Below are positions 62,029 through 64,000 of a stretch of DNA of 64,000 bases, piece by piece. The stretch covers positions 1,178,001 through 1,242,000 of the forward strand of contig NZ_CP119785.1 of the NCBI RefSeq assembly GCF_029338235.1. Direction: 5' to 3'. The notes below the pieces were generated by a model that saw only the letters and a program-made list of their open reading frames with translations, was not told where the DNA came from and did no database searches. The translations under genes and the position numbers were made by a program. The stretch comes from Haloarcula rara (GTDB taxonomy: Archaea; Halobacteriota; Halobacteria; Halobacteriales; Haloarculaceae). Within the stretch, counting starts at the first letter, position 1. The number at the start of each line of letters is the position of its first letter.

Positions 62029-62694
62029 ATGCCAGACGACGCACCGTCGACCGACCGGGAGTCGCCGGTCGGGAAACCGGTCATCCGCGGCGACCCGACC
62101 TTCACCGGGCAACACGCCGAGGAGGCCGTCGAGTTCGACCCCGACGACCCCGAGAGCCTCGAACTCGCCGCCCGAACTGTGCGGCGCTTCTCCGAGAACA
62201 CCGCCGGCGCGGACGACAACGTCTACATGCTTCGGGGCGCCGCGGCGTGTGCCGCACTCGTCCGCGGCGAGGGGTCCTACAAGGCCGCAGCCGAGCGAGC
62301 GGGCGGCGACGCCACCGTTTCCTTTATCCGAAAGTGGTCCCGCGTCCACGACCTGCCGCGCTCGGTTCGCGTCCACGTCGCCAAAGGAGAGATCGCCCCC
62401 ACCGCCGCGAAACACATCGCCCGCCTGGCAGGTGAAGCCCGTCTCCTGCTTGCCTGGGCCGCGCTGGACCACGACCTGACCGTCCGGCAGATTCGCGCCG
62501 TCGCCAGCGGCGTCAACGACGGTGCGACCATCGAAGCGGCGCTCGCGGCCGAGGGCTACCGCCTCGGCGAGCTCACCATCGACATCGACGTCGACGCCTA
62601 CTGCAAACTCCGACGGCGCGCCGCGCTCGATTCGACCGAGCCGAGTTCGGTCGTCACCGACTCGCTGGAATCGACGCTCGGCGACGGACCGTAA
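62029..62694 (+). CDS. DUF7119-like protein with ParB/RepB-type helix-turn-helix
   Basis: The 221-residue product begins 'MPDDAPSTDRESPVGKPVIRG'. Residues 70-160 ('GSYKAAAERAGGD-ATVSFIRKWSRVHDLPRSVRVHVAKGEIAPTAAKHIARLAGEARLLLAW') form a helix-turn-helix very like the DNA-binding part of ParB/KorB. It has no ParB nuclease or box domain and no ParA gene beside it. A chromosomal DNA-binding protein is inferred. It is conserved in haloarchaea and stands next to tRNA-Lys. Confidence 0.82.
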   Translation: MPDDAPSTDRESPVGKPVIRGDPTFTGQHAEEAVEFDPDDPESLELAARTVRRFSENTAGADDNVYMLRGAAACAALVRGEGSYKAAAERAGGDATVSFIRKWSRVHDLPRSVRVHVAKGEIAPTAAKHIARLAGEARLLLAWAALDHDLTVRQIRAVASGVNDGATIEAALAAEGYRLGELTIDIDVDAYCKLRRRAALDSTEPSSVVTDSLESTLGDGP

Positions 62695-62728
62695 GTACTT
62701 AGCCGCCTGTTCCCCCACCTGCTATCGA

Positions 62729-62802
62729 GGGCCGGTAGCTCAGTTAGGCAGAGCGTCTGGCTTTTAACCAGATGGTCGGGGGTTCAACTCCCTCCCGGCC
62801 CG
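62729..62802 (+). tRNA. tRNA-Lys (UUU)
   Basis: The 74-base cloverleaf has acceptor GGGCCGG/CCGGCCC with discriminator G, D-arm TAGCTCAGTTAGGCAGAGC, anticodon stem TCTGG/CCAGA around CTTTTAA (anticodon TTT, lysine) and T-arm GGGGGTTCAACTCCCTC. CCA is not encoded. Copies of the T-arm follow downstream. Confidence 0.97.
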
Positions 62803-63125
62803 TGAGATATCCGCGAGCGACAGCGAGCGGTATCGAACGACCGAGGGAGGGAGTTGAACCCTGGGAGTCGCAGCGGCCGAGGGAACCGAGGCCGACCGTC
62901 TCCCTCCGGTTCAACTCCCGACGGACCGAGTCCGTCGTAGCTCGCAGTCGCTCCGCGACTGCTCACTCCCGAAAGACGCCCATGGCGTCTTTCGACCCTC
63001 GCTAACGCATGGCGTTCGCTCAGCCTCCCGACCCGCTTCGACGGCGGTCTCACGAACAACGTGAGTGAGACGTCGGAGCGACAGCATCGCTCCGGTAAAC
63101 GGACGTGAGGAGTGAAGCGGCCCCG
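62803..63125. repeat. Hairpins with inverted and direct tRNA-Lys T-arm copies
   Basis: A hairpin 62806-62834 has the stem CCGC-GA-GC-GACA-GC-GA-GCGG. Then the inverted T-arm GGGAGTTGAACC (62849-62860), spacer CT, GGGAG; later CTCCC, spacer TCC and the direct copy GGTTCAACTCCC (62908-62919), 12 bases identical to tRNA positions 62781-62792. Other palindromes follow (GCAGTCGC-TCC-GCGACTGC, GAAAGACGCC-CAT-GGCGTCTTTC, CGGAGCGA...TCGCTCCG). No gene in this 390-base gap. Confidence 0.8.
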
Positions 63126-63194
63126 GAGTCAGAACGATGTCTCGCTGGAGCCCAGACCGGATGATTTACCACCCTCACCGTCCAGCGGTGGAAC

Positions 63195-63407
63195 ATGAAC
63201 GCACTCACCGACGGACTCGACGACCCGCTGAAGCCACTGGGCGTTGCGGGTGGTATCTTCCTCGTGCTCGCTGCGGCGGGCACCGTCATCGGCGCGCCGT
63301 GGGCAACGCAGGCGACTATGGGCGGCGCAGTCGTCCAGATTTTCGGCTCGCTGCTGATGGCCGTCCTCGGGGCCGTACTCGCCTACGTCAGCTGGAACGA
63401 CGAGTAG
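63195..63407 (+). CDS. Small two-helix membrane protein
   Basis: The 70-residue product has helices 'LGVAGGIFLVLAAAGTVIGAPWA' and 'VVQIFGSLLMAVLGAVLAYVSW' and ends 'NDE'. Similar short proteins occur throughout haloarchaea. Function unknown. The last three codons, stop and following bases form a 24-base direct repeat (63396-63419 and 63431-63454). Confidence 0.72.
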   Translation: MNALTDGLDDPLKPLGVAGGIFLVLAAAGTVIGAPWATQATMGGAVVQIFGSLLMAVLGAVLAYVSWNDE

Positions 63408-63454
63408 AAAAACGGGGTTTCCGGCGCAGAAACGACGAGTAGAAAAACGGGGTT
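63396..63454 (+). repeat. 24-bp direct repeat spanning a gene's stop codon
   Basis: AACGACGAGTAGAAAAACGG plus GGTT occurs at 63396-63419 (last codons, stop TAG and 13 following bases of the 63195 gene) and again at 63431-63454, with 11 bases between. The copies are identical. The A-rich part reads as T-rich on the other strand. Confidence 0.85.
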
Positions 63455-63525
63455 CGCAGACGGACTGGCGTCGCGCAGGGACGGGAGCACCGACACCGGG
63501 TCGGCGCCGACCGCAGCAACCCGTC

Positions 63526-64000
63526 TCAGCCGCGGTTCGGGAGGTATGCCATCCCGAGCATCAGCACGGACGCGATGCCGCTGAGTATCGAGATGCCCCA
63601 AAGGCCGTTCTTGCGCTCGTGGAAGTAGTCCTGTGCGGCGAGAGTCTCCTGGTACTGCGAATACTTGTCGCTGCTGATAATCTTAACTGTACTCTGGTCG
63701 GGGAAGTACGCGAAGTACTGCCCGTCAGCGAGCGTGACGTTGCCACCCTCGCTGAGTTCGGCCGTCTCCTCACGCGACGCGGTCCACTCGACTGTCGCGC
63801 TGCTGTTGGTCACCTCGGAGAGAGTCGTCGTTTGCGTGCCGTCATCGGCCTCGTACGGATACTGGTCGCCGGTCGTGTACGTCACAGTCTCCGGTTCCGG
63901 GAGCCACTCCTCGACCGGCTGGGTCGAATTGTCCGCGCGATAGACGACGTAGTCGGTACCGTCCCGGGTCGCAAGCGAATTGTACACCTCGCTGTCTTCC
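63526..64000 (-). CDS. DUF-type membrane-anchored protein, N-terminus outside window
   Basis: The frame is open to base 64000 (residues read 'EDSEVYNSLATRDGTDYVVY'), so the gene starts beyond the window. The 157 visible residues have a soluble part with Tyr/Thr-rich strands ('TVTYTTGDQYPYEADDGT', 'GQYFAYFPDQSTVKIIS') and a C-terminal helix 'GISILSGIASVLMLGMAYLP'. No family is recognised. The helix at the very end suggests a C-terminal membrane anchor with the domain outside. Confidence 0.7.
   Translation of the reverse strand, partial: EDSEVYNSLATRDGTDYVVYRADNSTQPVEEWLPEPETVTYTTGDQYPYEADDGTQTTTLSEVTNSSATVEWTASREETAELSEGGNVTLADGQYFAYFPDQSTVKIISSDKYSQYQETLAAQDYFHERKNGLWGISILSGIASVLMLGMAYLPNRG

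Overview
The window comes from the chromosome of a halophilic archaeon. The evidence is high GC with acidic proteins, single-copy archaeal genes (SUI1/eIF1, ribosomal protein L10e, archaeal RNase P RNA, NOG1-type GTPase), haloarchaea-specific small zinc-finger proteins, twin-arginine lipoprotein signals, a type IV pilin, and genes that start almost at the promoter. Haloarculaceae is my best guess from gene content, but that is inference. No provirus, insertion sequence, transposase, CRISPR array or replication origin is visible. Most of the window is ordinary core chromosome.

Layout. 1-5.8 kb: a truncated PQQ-type beta-propeller, a small zinc-ribbon protein, and a tight MoxR / DUF58 / transglutaminase operon. 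5.8-13 kb: SUI1, M50 protease, EngB, an unusual phosphoribosyltransferase-HAD fusion, DUF389 membrane protein, NOG1-like GTPase, ASCH protein. 13-24 kb: flavin disulfide reductase, HisE, PdxT, PrsW, riboflavin synthase, SDR and ABC exporter, DUF192. 24-25.2 kb: tRNA-Val and tRNA-Phe with a small zinc-finger ORF. 25-36 kb: hydrolase, DNA methyltransferase, GH13 enzyme, DUF4397 protein, four tandem cold-shock genes, DUF429, a broken nucleotidyltransferase, glutathione-transferase-like protein. 36-48 kb: L10e, ATP-grasp ligase, Hsp20, GAPDH, PGK, creatininase family, MptD, Azf, pilin, phosphodiesterase. 48-64 kb: UvrD-like helicase, small regulators and zinc fingers, a K+/H+ antiporter pair, UvrB, VapBC, RNase P RNA, NirA, a ParB-like HTH protein, tRNA-Lys.

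Central metabolism is represented by GAPDH, PGK and the glucose-6-phosphate dehydrogenase Azf. Cofactor synthesis is represented by riboflavin synthase, PdxT, MptD and a possible ArfB-like amidohydrolase. DNA repair and surveillance are represented by UvrB and the helicase.

The least explained material is intergenic. About ten gaps hold arrays of short perfect hairpins with very regular rules: three-base loops, mostly GNA or its complement, often closed by C-G, and in many cases two symmetrical GA steps inside the stem. At all three tRNA genes, and at two protein genes, the region just downstream carries a copy of that gene's own 3' end. In four of these five cases the copy sits in a hairpin with an inverted copy. 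Separate loci share an inverted CCAGAAAGCCCC terminus. I consider this hairpin and 3'-end echo family the best candidate for an undescribed system in the window.
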